This document shows positions 8,805-17,970 of a DNA stretch of 64,000 nt, in pieces. The notes beneath the pieces are model-generated. The model was not told the DNA's origin, made no database searches, and worked only from the letters and a program-made list of their open reading frames with translations. A program made the position numbers and the translations under genes. Every line of letters begins with the position of its first letter. Within the stretch, counting starts at the first letter, position 1. Source of the stretch: Paenilisteria riparia FSL S10-1204 (GTDB lineage: Bacteria; Bacillota; Bacilli; Lactobacillales; Listeriaceae); the NCBI RefSeq assembly GCF_000525995.1, contig NZ_AODL01000002.1, positions 124,001 through 188,000 on the forward strand. Reading direction: 5' to 3'.

Positions 8805-10389
8805 AGCGCAAATTGGAATGGTAATGAATTTAGACAAATGCATCGGCTGCCATACATGTAGTGTGACGTGCAAAAATACATGGACAAACAGGCCCGGAGC
8901 AGAATACATTTGGTTTAATAACGTCGAAACAAAACCCGGCATCGGCTATCCAAAACAATGGGAAGACCAAGAACGCTACAAAGGCGGCTGGAAACTTAAA
9001 AAAGGCAAATTAGAACTTGCCGCAGGCTCGAAATTAAATAAAGTAATGCTCGGCAAAATTTTCTACAATCCGGATATGCCGGAGTTAAAAGATTATTACG
9101 AGCCATGGACGTACAATTACGACAATCTTTTCACAACCGAAGAACGCAAAAATCAACCAGTTGCCCGTCCTAAATCGGTGATTACAGGCAAAGATATGGA
9201 AATCGAATGGGGTCCAAACTGGGAAGATGACTTAGCAGGCGCACCAAACACAATGCCGCTTGATCCAAACATGAAAAATATCGAAACAGAAATCAAAACC
9301 AATTTTGAAACAGCGTTTATGATGTATTTGCCTCGTTTGTGCGAGCATTGTTTAAACCCATCATGCGTGGCATCTTGCCCAAGTGGCGCAATGTACAAAC
9401 GCGATGAAGACGGTATCGTCCTTGTTGACCAAGAAGCATGTCGTGGCTGGCGTTATTGCATGACAGGTTGCCCATACAAAAAAGTCTACTTCAACTGGAA
9501 AACAAACAAAGCTGAGAAATGTACCTTCTGTTTCCCGCGTATTGAAGCAGGCTTGCCAACGGTTTGTTCCGAAACGTGTACTGGACGTATTCGCTACCTT
9601 GGCGTCATGCTTTATGATGCAGACGGCGTGAAAGAAGCCGCATCTGTAGAAGACGAGAAAGAACTGTACCAAAAACAGCTCGATTTGTTTCTCGATCCGA
9701 ATGATCCGGCGATTATCGAACAGGCGCGCAAAGACGGCATTAAAGAAGACTGGATTAAAGCGGCACAGAATTCACCAATTTACAAAATGGCAAAAGAATA
9801 CAAGATTGCTTTCCCATTGCATCCAGAATACCGCACGATGCCGATGGTTTGGTATGTTCCGCCGCTTTCACCAATCATGAACTATTTTGAAGGGAAAGAT
9901 TCGATTAACAATCCAGACATGATTTTCCCAGCGATTGACGAAATGCGAATTCCGGTCGATTACTTGGCGAGCATTTTAACCGCAGGAAATACCGATGTCA
10001 TCAAAACTTCCTTGCAAAAAATGGCGATGATGCGGACCTACATGCGTGCAGTAAGTTCAGGTAAAGACTTTGATATAACAAAACTAGAACGTATTGGCAT
10101 GACAGAAAAAGAAGTAAAGAAAATGTATCGTTTGCTTGCGATTGCTAAATATGAAGACCGTTTTGTTATTCCGGTAAGTCATAAAGAAGACTACATTGAC
10201 ACGTACAAAGCACAAGGTTCCTCAGGTTATTCTGCGGATGTGTGTAGCGGTTGTAGCTTAGCAGATCAAATGAATCAACCAGACGCAAAACCAGCACCTG
10301 CACCAATCGGAAATAGCACACAGCAACCATCGAAATCAACGCAAGAAATGTATGAAGAAAGCTTCTATGGGGGGATTTGGCGTGATTGA
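8794..10389 (+). CDS. narH: Respiratory nitrate reductase beta subunit
   Basis: Iron-sulfur subunit that carries electrons from NarI to NarG. Four cluster motifs are seen: CIGCHTCSVTCK near the start, CEHCLNPSCVASCP, CRGWRYCMTGCPYKK, and CTFCFPRIEAGLPTVCSETC. In the third, a tryptophan replaces a cysteine, as in the [3Fe-4S] centre of all NarH. The start is a TTG at 8794, set by GAGGTGA upstream and by the position of the first cysteine motif. The C-terminal end has a cysteine pair (DVCSGCS) and a Pro/Ala-rich tail before the stop, which overlaps narJ. Confidence 0.95.
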   Translation: MKIKAQIGMVMNLDKCIGCHTCSVTCKNTWTNRPGAEYIWFNNVETKPGIGYPKQWEDQERYKGGWKLKKGKLELAAGSKLNKVMLGKIFYNPDMPELKDYYEPWTYNYDNLFTTEERKNQPVARPKSVITGKDMEIEWGPNWEDDLAGAPNTMPLDPNMKNIETEIKTNFETAFMMYLPRLCEHCLNPSCVASCPSGAMYKRDEDGIVLVDQEACRGWRYCMTGCPYKKVYFNWKTNKAEKCTFCFPRIEAGLPTVCSETCTGRIRYLGVMLYDADGVKEAASVEDEKELYQKQLDLFLDPNDPAIIEQARKDGIKEDWIKAAQNSPIYKMAKEYKIAFPLHPEYRTMPMVWYVPPLSPIMNYFEGKDSINNPDMIFPAIDEMRIPVDYLASILTAGNTDVIKTSLQKMAMMRTYMRAVSSGKDFDITKLERIGMTEKEVKKMYRLLAIAKYEDRFVIPVSHKEDYIDTYKAQGSSGYSADVCSGCSLADQMNQPDAKPAPAPIGNSTQQPSKSTQEMYEESFYGGIWRD

Positions 10390-10953
10390 TTATGCCCTTT
10401 TAAACGAAAAAAGAGCTGTATTTGGCGCTTTATCAGCAATACTTTCCTATCCAGAAAAACGGTTCATTAACGACAAGTTTTATTCTCAGAAGTATTCCGA
10501 AAAGCGGATTCAGGGGAACTCCTGCACGCTTTTTGGAAAGAGATGTCCGCGTTAACGTTCGGTGAAATTACAGAAACGTATGTGGATACATTTGATTTCA
10601 ATAAGAAAACAACGCTTTATATGACTTTCTACAAGTTTGAAGATGCGCGTGAGCGAGGCCAGATGTTGGCGAAGTTGAAAGTGTTGTATGAAATGTTTGG
10701 CTTACTGCCGGATGATGCGGAATTAACGGACTATTTGCCGCTCATGCTTGAGTTCATTGATGCCGGAGATTGGTACATGGATGAGCGTGCTAGCGACAGT
10801 ATCGAGTTGCTCATTGGTGTTATCGAAGACGGTTCTTATCATTTACTTCAAGAGTTAGAGAAAGCTGGAAATCCGTATCGTTATATTATCGAAGCGTTGC
10901 GACAAGAAATGCGCGTTTGCGTAAAACAAGGAGGACAACAACATGTGGAATAA
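10382..10953 (+). CDS. narJ: Nitrate reductase assembly chaperone NarJ, frame broken by one missing base
   Basis: Dedicated chaperone that holds NarGH until the molybdenum cofactor is inserted; it is not part of the final enzyme. It starts at GTG 10382, inside the end of narH, and reads LLNEKRAVFGALSAILSYPEKRF. At about 10502 the frame is lost. One more A in the run GAAAAGCG joins it to the second frame (ADSGELLHAFWKEM and onward) and gives 190 residues, the normal size. It overlaps narI by 11 bases. The homopolymer position suggests a sequencing error rather than a dead gene. Confidence 0.85.
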
Positions 10954-11611
10954 TTTTTTGTGGGTGGTGTTGCCTTATCTTGTGTTAGCGAGCTTTGTGT
11001 TCGGTCATATTTTCCGCTATCGTTATGACCATTTCACAGTGACGGCAAAATCGTCCGAAATGATTGAGAAAAAACAATTGATGATTGGCAGTATTTTATT
11101 TCATATTGGGATTATTTTCGTTGTCGGGGGCCATTTTATCGGCTTGGTTATTCCAAAAACTTGGACAGAGGCGGTTGGTATTAGTGAACATGCTTATCAT
11201 ATCGTAGCTGTTGGGATTGGTAGTGTTTTTGGAATTATGGCATTTGTTGGGATGTTTTTGTTAACGTTCCGGCGCTTGTCGCATGTTCGGGTGCGAATGA
11301 CGAGTTCAATTATGGATATTATTGTTAATTTGACGCTATTGTTTACGTTGTTTCTCGGTATGGCGAGTACGATGATTGCGAACCCTGCTAATCCGGGTTT
11401 TGATTATCGTGAGTCGATTTCGATTTGGTTCCGCCAGTTGTTCGTATTTCAGCCGGATGCAAGTCTGATGGCGAATGTTCCTGTGCTTTTCCAGCTCCAT
11501 ATTATTAGTGCTTTTCTGATTTTTGCACTATTTCCTTATACAAGGCTGGTTCACGCATGGAGTGTACCGTTAACGTATCTGAAGAGAAGTTACATTATAT
11601 ACAGAAGATAA
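10943..11611 (+). CDS. narI: Respiratory nitrate reductase gamma subunit (cytochrome b)
   Basis: Membrane subunit that oxidises menaquinol and passes electrons through two b hemes to NarH. It has 222 residues and five hydrophobic segments. Heme ligand candidates are His54 and His64 (HIGIIFVVGGH) and a pair 18 residues apart near the C-terminus (QLHII and RLVHAW), the same spacing as the E. coli ligands. The start ATG follows AAGGAGG and overlaps narJ. It completes the narGHJI set. Confidence 0.93.
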   Translation: MWNNFLWVVLPYLVLASFVFGHIFRYRYDHFTVTAKSSEMIEKKQLMIGSILFHIGIIFVVGGHFIGLVIPKTWTEAVGISEHAYHIVAVGIGSVFGIMAFVGMFLLTFRRLSHVRVRMTSSIMDIIVNLTLLFTLFLGMASTMIANPANPGFDYRESISIWFRQLFVFQPDASLMANVPVLFQLHIISAFLIFALFPYTRLVHAWSVPLTYLKRSYIIYRR

Positions 11612-11665
11612 ACGCTTGTTCCGAAGTTTGTTATAACGAGGAGCAAGTACAGGGAGGAAAATAAA

Positions 11666-12841
11666 ATGCAACAAACATCAAAAAAAGACGCGTATATCGC
11701 ACTCACCATTGCGACAATTGCAATGGCCGTTTCATTCATGGTCTGGGCATCTTTATCTCCAGTATCTAACCAGATTGCAACAGAATTCGGCTTATCAGCT
11801 TCACAAAAAAGCTTACTTATTGCAACGCCTGTTTTGCTAGGCTCAATCATGCGCATACCAATGGGAATCTTAAGTGACCGATTTGGTGGGAAGAAAATCT
11901 ACATTATCACCATGTTATTCACGCTGATTCCACTAGCATTGATTCCATTTGCGAGCACTTATTTGTTCTTAATGCTTTGTGCGTTTTTCATCGGTATGGC
12001 AGGAACAACATTTGCTATCGCGATTTCTTACGTTTCAACCTTTTTCCCAGCTGAAAAGCAAGGACTTATTCTTGGAATTGCGGGAATGGGGAATATCGGG
12101 AATGCACTTGCAGGACTCATTATTCCGCGTATTAATGCAAATTGGGGCTTTGACTGGGTTTACTACTCGCTTATCATTGCGATTACGGTCATCGTCATCA
12201 TTTTTGCGATTTTTGCGAAAGAAATGACATTATCGGCACAGAAGAAGACGCTAAAACAATCCCTTTCTGTTGCAAAAGACAAAAATACATGGTACTTATC
12301 TTTGTTTTATTTTCTAACGTTTGGTTCTTTTGTGGCACTTAGTAATTATTTGCCAGCATTTATGGGGGACCAGTTCTCCATTAGTGCGGTCAATGCGGGC
12401 TTGTTCTCGGCAGGCTTTGCAGCTACGGCAACGTTTATGCGCCCAGTCGGCGGTATTTTAGCGGATAAACTGAACCCGACAAAGCTTTTGACAGCAGGTT
12501 TTGCGCTTGTAGCTGTGATGGCTTGTATTATTGCCTTTTCACTAACACAATATGGTTTATTTACAACGATGATTTTCCTAACGGCGCTGACGGTTGGGCT
12601 GGGAAACGGGATTATTTTCAAAATGGTACCGATGGTTTCAAAAGGAAATACAGGTGCGGTTACAGGTTTTGTCGGCGCAGCTGGCGGACTTGGTGGATTT
12701 TTCCCACCGTTGATATTAGGAATTATTAAACAAACAACAGGAACATACACACTAGGCTTTATTTTACTGGGTGTATTTGCGGTTATCTGTCTTGTTACGG
12801 TATGGGCAGTGTATGTTAGAAAACCAGCTGCAACAGCATAA
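11666..12841 (+). CDS. narK: Nitrate/nitrite transporter, major facilitator family
   Basis: A 391-residue transporter with twelve predicted membrane segments. Loop 2-3 carries the MFS signature region (RIPMGILSDRFGGKK), and GNIGNALAG and GAAGGLGGFFPP match the nitrate signature segments of the NarK/NasA family. It lies 54 bases after narI, with GGGAGG before the ATG, so it is probably in the nar transcript. A weak inverted repeat (CTTGTTCC / GGAGCAAG) lies in the gap. It would import nitrate or exchange it for nitrite. Confidence 0.9.
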   Translation: MQQTSKKDAYIALTIATIAMAVSFMVWASLSPVSNQIATEFGLSASQKSLLIATPVLLGSIMRIPMGILSDRFGGKKIYIITMLFTLIPLALIPFASTYLFLMLCAFFIGMAGTTFAIAISYVSTFFPAEKQGLILGIAGMGNIGNALAGLIIPRINANWGFDWVYYSLIIAITVIVIIFAIFAKEMTLSAQKKTLKQSLSVAKDKNTWYLSLFYFLTFGSFVALSNYLPAFMGDQFSISAVNAGLFSAGFAATATFMRPVGGILADKLNPTKLLTAGFALVAVMACIIAFSLTQYGLFTTMIFLTALTVGLGNGIIFKMVPMVSKGNTGAVTGFVGAAGGLGGFFPPLILGIIKQTTGTYTLGFILLGVFAVICLVTVWAVYVRKPAATA

Positions 12842-12855
12842 TAAAAGACAGAGGT

Positions 12856-13084
12856 ATAACCCAAATAAATCGGCGGCAAGCGCTCGCATTCAGGGGATTT
12901 GGCGGACTTCCGGTTCTACTTCGCATACGCTACGCTTAACTTCTCGCATGGTCGGGGATACGACTCCCTCCCTGCTTTCAGTCATCACATACACAAGTAT
13001 GCTCCGCTTCCGGCTTCCACCAAATCCCCTGAATACAAACGCTTTCGCTCGATTTGTGTAAAGCCGGATGTACGTCTTACCCAT
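12856..13084 (-). repeat. Long palindromic repeat, copy A
   Basis: A 229-bp element nearly identical to copy B at 22097-22324, in the opposite orientation. Its ends form inverted arms: AAATCGGCGGCAAGCGCTCG at one side and the complement of AAATCGAGCGAAAGCG at the other, each followed by ATTCAGGGGATTTGG. The core has smaller hairpins such as CATAC-TTGT-GTATG when read on the minus strand. It fills most of the gap between narK and modA, where no gene is seen. Short open frames inside it follow the repeat and are not taken as genes. Confidence 0.8.
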
Positions 13085-13204
13085 ACTTATAAGGTGAGGC
13101 AATTTCCGGCTTTATTTTAGGTTTGCTTCTTACTTTTGTTGGTTTAATATTCGTCTTTTTTTAGGAAGTTTCGTACAATAGGATGTATAGGAGGGGGACT
13201 TCGG

Positions 13205-13963
13205 ATGAAGAAATGGATAGCAGGCAGTTTCGTTATGGTGATGATGGCGTTTGTGCTCGTTGGGTGTGGGACGCAGGAGCCGGAGACGGTACATATTTCA
13301 GTGGCGGCAAGTTTGAAAGATGTGATGGATGAGGTTGGCCCGGCATTTGAGAAAGAACATGATACTATTAAGTTGGAATTTGATTTCGGTGGGTCTGGAC
13401 AGCTTCGTGAGCGTGTGGAGAATGGTGCGCCAGTGGATGGTGTTGTGCTTGCGAGTCAGAGCGATATGGATAAATTGTTAGACAAGAAATTGATTGCAGA
13501 TAGTCAAAAAGTGGCTTCAAACACATTGGTGGCGGTTATGCCAAAAGCAAGTATGCTGGTGGGAGACATTAAAGAAGAACTTGCGAAAGCCCGCGTGGTT
13601 GCGATTGGTGACCCGGCTTCTGTTCCTGCTGGGAAATATGCGGAGGAGTTTTTGACGAATGAGAAGTTGATGGATAGTGTGAAATCACGATTGGTGAAGG
13701 CTAGCGATGTGCGTCAAGTGTTGGCATATGTGGAAGCTGGGAATGCGGATATCGGATTTGTATACGCGACGGATGCGATGATTTCAAAAAAGGTGCAAAC
13801 GGTATATAAGATTGATGATGCATTACATAGCCCAATTGGGTATTATGCAGGAGTCATTAAAGATTCTGACGTGAAAGATGAGGCTTCTGAATTCTTGGAT
13901 TATATGAAGGGGAAGAAAGCGCAGAAAGTTTTGCAAAAATACGGATTTGGCACAGGAAAGTGA
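13205..13963 (+). CDS. modA: Molybdate-binding lipoprotein of the ABC importer
   Basis: Extracellular receptor for molybdate, anchored by a lipid. The signal peptide ends in a lipobox LVGC at residues 18-21. The mature part starts TVHISVAASLKDVMDEV, followed by FDFGGSGQLRERVENGAPVDG and ASNTLVAVMPK, the usual ModA pattern. Length is 252 residues, normal for the family. AGGAGGGGG lies upstream of the ATG. The partner permease and ATPase genes are on the other side of the nar operon. The moa/moe genes follow in the same direction. Confidence 0.92.
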   Translation: MKKWIAGSFVMVMMAFVLVGCGTQEPETVHISVAASLKDVMDEVGPAFEKEHDTIKLEFDFGGSGQLRERVENGAPVDGVVLASQSDMDKLLDKKLIADSQKVASNTLVAVMPKASMLVGDIKEELAKARVVAIGDPASVPAGKYAEEFLTNEKLMDSVKSRLVKASDVRQVLAYVEAGNADIGFVYATDAMISKKVQTVYKIDDALHSPIGYYAGVIKDSDVKDEASEFLDYMKGKKAQKVLQKYGFGTGK

Positions 13964-14050
13964 TTCGAAGTGAGCGCTTACACTATTATTTTTGAGGTGC
14001 TTGATGTATAGTAGAACTAGCTGAAATTTGCGAAAAAGGAAGTGGCTGGA

Positions 14051-15271
14051 ATGTTGGATAGACGGGTAGCGATTCGTGTGGAAGAAGCACAGCGGAGGTT
14101 ACTGGATAAGGCGGTGATGCTGGGCGCTGAGCGGCTTGGGATTGCGGATGTGAACGGGCGGATTTTGGCGGAAACGGTGCATGCGACGATGGCGATGCCT
14201 TATTTCAGACGCTCGGGATATGACGGTTTCGCGATTCGGGCGGAGGATGATGCGAATTATCCGAGGACATTTCGGGTTGTAGCGGACGTGCCGTGTGGTG
14301 CGACGTATAATCATGATTTGCAGGAGAACGAGACGGTGCGAATTATGACGGGAGCCAAGGTGCCGGAGAACGCTGGCAAGGTGATTATGTTGGAACAGTC
14401 ACGCGAGACGAATGACGCGGACACGATTGAGCTGATAAATACGCACAAAAATACGAACATTACGGAGCGCGGTGAGGAGTTTCAAGACGGTGCGCCGTTG
14501 TTGACACCTCATCATCATCTGAATCCGGGTTCGATTAGTCTGCTAGCTGCTTTTGGGGTGCCTGATGTGGCGGTGTTCCGCAAGCCGCGTGTGGCGATTT
14601 TGTCGACGGGCTCTGAGCTTGTACAACCAGGGACGCCACTTTCTGATGGTAAAATTTTCAATAGTAATCATTTAATGTTGGCGGCACTGGCGGCGGATGC
14701 TGGTGCGCAGGTTATTGCGGTGGAGCAAATCGAGGATGACTTGGCGCTGACGAAAGAACGATTGCAAAGTCTGGCGCAACGGGCGGATTTGATTTTGACA
14801 ACGGGAGGCGTGTCGGTTGGCGATTTTGACTTTATGGCCATTATTGCAAAACAGGATGCAGAACTGCTATATAATAAAATTCAGATGCGGCCGGGTAGTG
14901 TGACAACGGCGATGGTTTATGAGGATACGCTCGTTGCTGCGCTTTCTGGAAATCCTGGTGCGTGCTTCACGGCTTTTCACTTGCTGATTGCGCCAGTGAT
15001 TGCCAAGATGCAAGGTGATATAGAAACGCAGTTCGTGTTCCAAAAAGCAAAATTAGGCGCGGATTATTCGAAAAACAATGCTTATGATCGCTTTTTGCGC
15101 GGGCAATTGCTGTATGAGGATGGCGAGCTGACGGCAATACCAGTTGGCAGTGATATGTCCAGTGCGCTCGGGAATCTGCACTTAACGGAATGCCTTATCG
15201 AGATTCCGCATGGCAAGACGGGTAAATTAAAAGGAGAGGAAGTCTCGATATGGCGTTTATCTTCCAAATAA
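14051..15271 (+). CDS. moeA: Molybdopterin molybdenumtransferase MoeA
   Basis: Inserts molybdate into adenylylated molybdopterin, the last step before nucleotide attachment. Family landmarks are YFRRSGYDGFAIRAED near residue 50, MTGAKVPENA, STGSELVQPG and TTGGVSVGDFD, and GNPGACFTAF. I take the ATG at 14051 as start because AAGGA lies about ten bases upstream; the GTG at 14042 would overlap it. The product is 406 residues, the normal size. It overlaps mobB by 22 bases. Confidence 0.92.
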   Translation: MLDRRVAIRVEEAQRRLLDKAVMLGAERLGIADVNGRILAETVHATMAMPYFRRSGYDGFAIRAEDDANYPRTFRVVADVPCGATYNHDLQENETVRIMTGAKVPENAGKVIMLEQSRETNDADTIELINTHKNTNITERGEEFQDGAPLLTPHHHLNPGSISLLAAFGVPDVAVFRKPRVAILSTGSELVQPGTPLSDGKIFNSNHLMLAALAADAGAQVIAVEQIEDDLALTKERLQSLAQRADLILTTGGVSVGDFDFMAIIAKQDAELLYNKIQMRPGSVTTAMVYEDTLVAALSGNPGACFTAFHLLIAPVIAKMQGDIETQFVFQKAKLGADYSKNNAYDRFLRGQLLYEDGELTAIPVGSDMSSALGNLHLTECLIEIPHGKTGKLKGEEVSIWRLSSK

Positions 15272-15735
15272 CCGGCTTTAAAAAGAGCGGGAAAACAACG
15301 ATGACAAACTGCTTTGTACACCAGCTAAAAGCGCAAGACTATACGGTTGCGGTTATAAAACATGATGCCCATGTGTTTTCAATGGACCATCCTAATACGG
15401 ATACGTTCTCGTTTCGAGAAAGCGGCGCCGATGTGGTTGCCATTTCTTCCTCGTCACAATATGCCATTATGGCAAACGAAGGAATCACGTTAAAAGACAT
15501 GATTGCCAAACTGCCACGTACGGATGTTGTTTTGATTGAAGGCTATAAAGAAGGTCCGTTTCCAAAATTGGTGATGGTGCGTGATGAAGAGGATGTGAAA
15601 ACGCTCGAAAGTCTTCCGAATATCCATACGATAGGTACTTTTCGCGACGGGTTACCGCATACCATTTTGAAATTAAGTACGCAAGAAGAGCAAGAGCGAC
15701 TATGCCAAACTATAATAAAGGAATTTTTGCCATGA
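15250..15735 (+). CDS. mobB: Molybdopterin-guanine dinucleotide biosynthesis adaptor MobB
   Basis: A small P-loop GTPase thought to assist MobA in cofactor guanylation. The P-loop FKKSGKTTMTN is at the N-terminus, followed by VAVIKHDAH, FRESGADVV and DVVLIEGYKEGPFPK, all typical of MobB. Length is 161 residues. It is embedded in the moe/moa operon: the start overlaps moeA and the stop shares four bases (ATGA) with moaE, so the two are likely translationally coupled. Confidence 0.92.
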   Translation: MAFIFQITGFKKSGKTTMTNCFVHQLKAQDYTVAVIKHDAHVFSMDHPNTDTFSFRESGADVVAISSSSQYAIMANEGITLKDMIAKLPRTDVVLIEGYKEGPFPKLVMVRDEEDVKTLESLPNIHTIGTFRDGLPHTILKLSTQEEQERLCQTIIKEFLP

Positions 15736-16154
15736 TAGATGTTAGATTACAACATGAGCCGATTGATGTTGGCTCGACATACCAGCAGCTTGTAAATGCG
15801 AGATTTGGTGCCGTTAACATGTTTGCCGGGACGATTCGAGAATGGACGGGAGATATCCAAACCAAGACGATTCGCTACACGGCCTACAAAGAAATGGCGC
15901 TAAAAGAACTCTCCAAACTAGCAAACGAAGTAGAAGAAAAATGGGATGCCGATGTTATCGTGATTCACCGTTTAGGAGAGTTACAGCTCACGGATATTGC
16001 CGTATTTATCGGTGTTGCCACGCCGCACCGCGCAGCTTCTTATGAAGGTTCGCGTTTCATTATCGAAGAGCTAAAAAAACGCGTGCCGATATGGAAAGAA
16101 GAAGTCGACACGGATCGCATTCGTTGGGGAGGTGAGCGAGATGACGCCCATTAA
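15732..16154 (+). CDS. moaE: Molybdopterin synthase large subunit MoaE
   Basis: Catalytic subunit of molybdopterin synthase, which adds two sulfurs to precursor Z using MoaD thiocarboxylate. The ATG at 15732 follows AAAGGA; an upstream in-frame start lies inside mobB and is less likely. Landmarks are FAGTIREWTGD, YTAYKEMA, IHRLGELQ, VATPHRAASYE and the C-terminal RVPIWKEE, which carries the active-site lysine region. Length is 140 residues. It overlaps moaD by 14 bases, fitting the obligate complex of the two proteins. Confidence 0.93.
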   Translation: MIDVRLQHEPIDVGSTYQQLVNARFGAVNMFAGTIREWTGDIQTKTIRYTAYKEMALKELSKLANEVEEKWDADVIVIHRLGELQLTDIAVFIGVATPHRAASYEGSRFIIEELKKRVPIWKEEVDTDRIRWGGERDDAH

Positions 16155-16383
16155 ATTTTTCGCGTTTCTCATTCAAAAAGCGGGCACTTCGGAAGTGAAA
16201 CTCGACCTTTCTAATTGCAAGACTGTCGCAGATGTGAGACAGTTAGTAAGTAAGGAAATTCCTGCAATCGCGCAAGATATGGATAAATGTATGATTGCCG
16301 TGAATATGGAGTTTCAAACGGACAGCACAGCGCTTACAGACGTTTCAGAAATCGCGATAATCCCTCCAGTAAGCGGAGGATGA
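16141..16383 (+). CDS. moaD: Molybdopterin synthase sulfur carrier MoaD
   Basis: Ubiquitin-fold protein whose C-terminal Gly-Gly is converted to a thiocarboxylate and supplies sulfur to MoaE. The protein is 80 residues and ends PPVSGG, as required. The start at ATG 16141 is set by GGAGGTG; a GTG 9 bases earlier would sit in that site. The start overlaps the end of moaE. A MoeB-like activating enzyme is encoded at 18471-19478. Confidence 0.92.
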   Translation: MTPIKFFAFLIQKAGTSEVKLDLSNCKTVADVRQLVSKEIPAIAQDMDKCMIAVNMEFQTDSTALTDVSEIAIIPPVSGG

Positions 16384-16398
16384 GATGAAGGAGCCGAT

Positions 16399-16883
16399 AT
16401 GATGACTGATGAATTATCCCATTTCAATGAAGAACAGCGAGCCCACATGGTGGATGTAACAAAGAAAAGCGAGACCCAGCGACGCGCTATCGCCACAGCC
16501 ACGTTACAGATGGAAGAAGCGACATTAAGACGCATAAAAGACGGTCTTATTGACAAAGGCGATGTCCTAGCCGTTGCGCAAGTAGCAGGTATTATGGCCG
16601 CAAAAAAAACAAGTGAACTAATCCCGATGTGTCACCCGATTATGACAACGAAAGTTAATATTATGTTCACTGACGACGGCAAAGATCATTTAACCATTTT
16701 AGCCGAAGTCGTAACAATTGGAAAAACTGGCGTCGAGATGGAAGCACTGACAGCAGTCACCGTCACCGCCTTAACTGTATATGATATGTGTAAAGCAATT
16801 GAATAAAAAAAATAGTCATCGAAAAAACCCATCTTGTTGAAAAAACAGGAGGCAAAAGCGGTAAGTTTCGCTTTGATAAATAA
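16399..16883 (+). CDS. moaC: Cyclic pyranopterin monophosphate synthase MoaC, frame broken near the C-terminus
   Basis: Works with MoaA to turn GTP into cyclic pyranopterin monophosphate. The first frame reads 135 residues ([43 protein letters not shown]) and stops at 16806. The usual MoaC tail is in another frame just beyond: [20 protein letters not shown] and a stop at 16881. One missing base near 16803 would restore a 161-residue protein, the normal size. Catalytic residues lie before the break. A sequencing error is the simplest reading; otherwise the protein would lack its last 26 residues. Confidence 0.88.
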
Positions 16884-16901
16884 CGATAGGAGTTTGATAT
16901 C

Positions 16902-17903
16902 ATGCCATTATTAACCGATCGTTTTGGACGCGTCCATGACTATATTCGTATTTCCGTCACCGATCGTTGCAATTTGCGTTGTGTCTACTGTATGCCTGAA
17001 GAAGGTATGACTTTCCTGCCGCATGAGGAAGTTCTCTCGAAAGATGAGATTATTGACTTCATGAAAATTATGGTTGGATACGGCATTAAGAAAGTACGGA
17101 TTACAGGCGGAGAGCCGCTTTTGCGTACGGATATTGTGGATATTATTGCAGGTCTTAGCGCAATTCCGGAAATTGAAGATATCGCGGTAACAACCAATGC
17201 GATGTATCTTGTTAAAAAAGCGGAGGCCTTGAAAGAGGCGGGGCTAACACGTGTTAATATTAGTTTGGATTCGTTGCAGGAGGACCGTTTTAAAACGATA
17301 ACGCGAGGCGGTCGCCTACAGAAAGTCTTGGATGGCATTGCTAAAGCAGAGGAAGTTGGCTTTTTCCCAATCAAGCTGAATGTGGTTTTGATCAAGGGGC
17401 AGAATGACGATGAAATTCTGGACTTCTTGGAGTTTACGCGAGATAAAGATATTAATATCCGTTTTATTGAATACATGCCGATTGGTCATGCCGGAGATAG
17501 CTGGAAAAAACAATATTTGTCGCTGCAAACGATTTTTGACGCCTGTGATGAAGCTGGATTTGCGTATCAGCCTGTGGATTCGATTCGCGGTAACGGACCT
17601 TCTGAGAATTTTCGCTTGGAAGGGGCTAAAGGAACATTTGGCTTGATTCACCCAGTCAGCTCTCATTTTTGTGCGAGTTGTAATCGCTTGAGGTTGACGG
17701 CGGACGGCTATATTAAGGCGTGTTTGTATTGGGATGAAGAAATGAACATTCGTCCACTGATTAAAAATCCGGAAAAACTGATGGAACTTGTGCAGCAATC
17801 AATTGATAATAAGCCAGAAAGTCATGAGATGGCGATTGCTTTGCAAGATGAAATGCAATCACATAAACCAACGACAAGACGCATGAGTCAAATCGGCGGG
17901 TAA
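16902..17903 (+). CDS. moaA: GTP 3',8-cyclase MoaA
   Basis: Radical SAM enzyme that starts molybdenum cofactor synthesis from GTP. The N-terminal cluster motif is CNLRCVYC at about residues 23-30, preceded by [10 protein letters not shown]. The second cluster is formed by [18 protein letters not shown] near residue 250. TGGEPLLR and NISLDSL are further MoaA landmarks. The protein ends in Gly-Gly (SQIGG), as in most MoaA. It is the last plus-strand gene of the operon and is followed by a terminator. Length is 333 residues. Confidence 0.95.
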   Translation: MPLLTDRFGRVHDYIRISVTDRCNLRCVYCMPEEGMTFLPHEEVLSKDEIIDFMKIMVGYGIKKVRITGGEPLLRTDIVDIIAGLSAIPEIEDIAVTTNAMYLVKKAEALKEAGLTRVNISLDSLQEDRFKTITRGGRLQKVLDGIAKAEEVGFFPIKLNVVLIKGQNDDEILDFLEFTRDKDINIRFIEYMPIGHAGDSWKKQYLSLQTIFDACDEAGFAYQPVDSIRGNGPSENFRLEGAKGTFGLIHPVSSHFCASCNRLRLTADGYIKACLYWDEEMNIRPLIKNPEKLMELVQQSIDNKPESHEMAIALQDEMQSHKPTTRRMSQIGG

Positions 17904-17925
17904 TAGAAGAAAAGCTAAATAAAAG

Positions 17926-17968
17926 AAGCGTTTAGAAACCCGATTTTAGAGTTTCTAAACGCTTTTTC
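17926..17968. terminator. Bidirectional terminator between moaA and moaB
   Basis: Stem AAGCGTTTAGAAAC / GTTTCTAAACGCTT with an 11-base loop and T5 on the plus side; an A-rich stretch on the other side may let it also serve moaB. Confidence 0.88.
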
Positions 17969-17970
17969 GC

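Noticed and set aside
12890-13120. Short open frames of 60-100 residues inside repeat copy A
   Set aside because: The same frames occur in copy B because the DNA is repeated. They have no ribosome sites, and the arms co-vary to keep base pairing rather than to keep codons.
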